24,562 nucleotides of DNA, from NCBI GenBank assembly GCA_903847655.1, contig CAINEG010000159.1, forward strand, positions 1 through 24,562. The letters run 5' to 3'. The notes below the pieces were generated by a model that did no database searches, had not been told where the DNA came from, and saw only the letters and a list, made by a program, of their open reading frames with translations. This DNA comes from an uncultured Bacteroidota bacterium. Lineage in GTDB: Bacteria; Bacteroidota; Bacteroidia; Chitinophagales; Chitinophagaceae. A program made the position numbers and the translations under genes. Shown here one piece after another: positions 24,503-24,562 of the stretch (its first letter is position 1; each line of letters opens with the position of its first letter).

Positions 24503-24562
24503 CTAAACTGTAGGCGTCGAATTTGTTGTTGGTTCAGTAAATAAAGTAGGCGCTACTACTGG
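24503..24562 (-). CDS. C-terminal end of an unrecognised gene (partial)
   Basis: On the minus strand the frame from the right edge is open for 19 codons to a TAG stop at 24503-24505, encoding PVVAPTLFTEPTTNSTPTV; the other two frames on this strand stop early. The Pro/Thr-rich tail is not diagnostic. The terminator 20 nt downstream supports a real gene end here. No function can be given. Confidence 0.5.
   Translation of the reverse strand, partial: PVVAPTLFTEPTTNSTPTV

Noticed and set aside
1..24562. Search by eye for CRISPR repeats, tRNA cloverleaves, IS elements, toxin-antitoxin pairs and defence genes
   Set aside because: No regularly spaced repeats, tRNA-like folds, transposase motifs or defence-type proteins were found; all intergenic gaps are under 200 bp.

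Overview
The window looks like chromosomal DNA of a Bacteroidota bacterium, most likely of the Chitinophagales/Chitinophagaceae type; the phylum call is firm, the family call an inference. The evidence is moderate-to-low GC, no clear Shine-Dalgarno sequences, several promoter-like TAnnTTTG boxes, an E1 C-terminus of the Bacteroidota alpha-ketoacid dehydrogenase type, a DUF5117-type metalloprotease and a tandem pair of ~1050-residue secreted Asp-box beta-propeller proteins. No tRNA, rRNA, CRISPR array, transposase, phage gene or integration site was seen. Most genes are core metabolism or information processing.

Left part (1-7124): the 3' end of an alpha-ketoacid dehydrogenase E1 gene runs into a symmetrical hairpin and faces a secreted M19 dipeptidase. 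prfA (release factor 1) is divergent from the dipeptidase and ends 8 nt from the oppositely oriented galE. A co-directional minus-strand run follows, read right to left: pyrD, a metallo-beta-lactamase-fold hydrolase, an OmpR-type response regulator, its histidine kinase, then galE. pyrD and the hydrolase are 2 nt apart; regulator and kinase are 59 nt apart.

Middle (7226-15000): a thiolase, then two exported multi-propeller proteins 5 nt apart, clearly one transcription unit, closed by a strong bidirectional terminator.

Right part (15001-24562): a minus-strand group (apaG, glutamine-dependent NAD+ synthetase, a DUF1343/NamZ-type muramidase), then divergently an isocitrate dehydrogenase with a C-terminal extension and NAD-type coenzyme residues, and a pyruvate dehydrogenase E2 with two lipoyl domains. 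The E2 gene faces a large secreted zinc metalloprotease across three successive hairpins. The window ends in a terminator and the last 19 codons of an unrecognised minus-strand gene.

Functional themes are central carbon metabolism (E1 tail, E2, isocitrate dehydrogenase, thiolase), NAD and pyrimidine synthesis, and exported proteins (dipeptidase, two propeller proteins, muramidase, metalloprotease) suited to handling peptides and cell-wall fragments. I see no convincing new multi-gene system. The best second-look items are the tandem propeller pair, the coenzyme signature of the isocitrate dehydrogenase, the duplicated lipoyl domain that keeps an internal start codon, a probable leaderless pyrD transcript, and a hairpin with two competing upstream arms.
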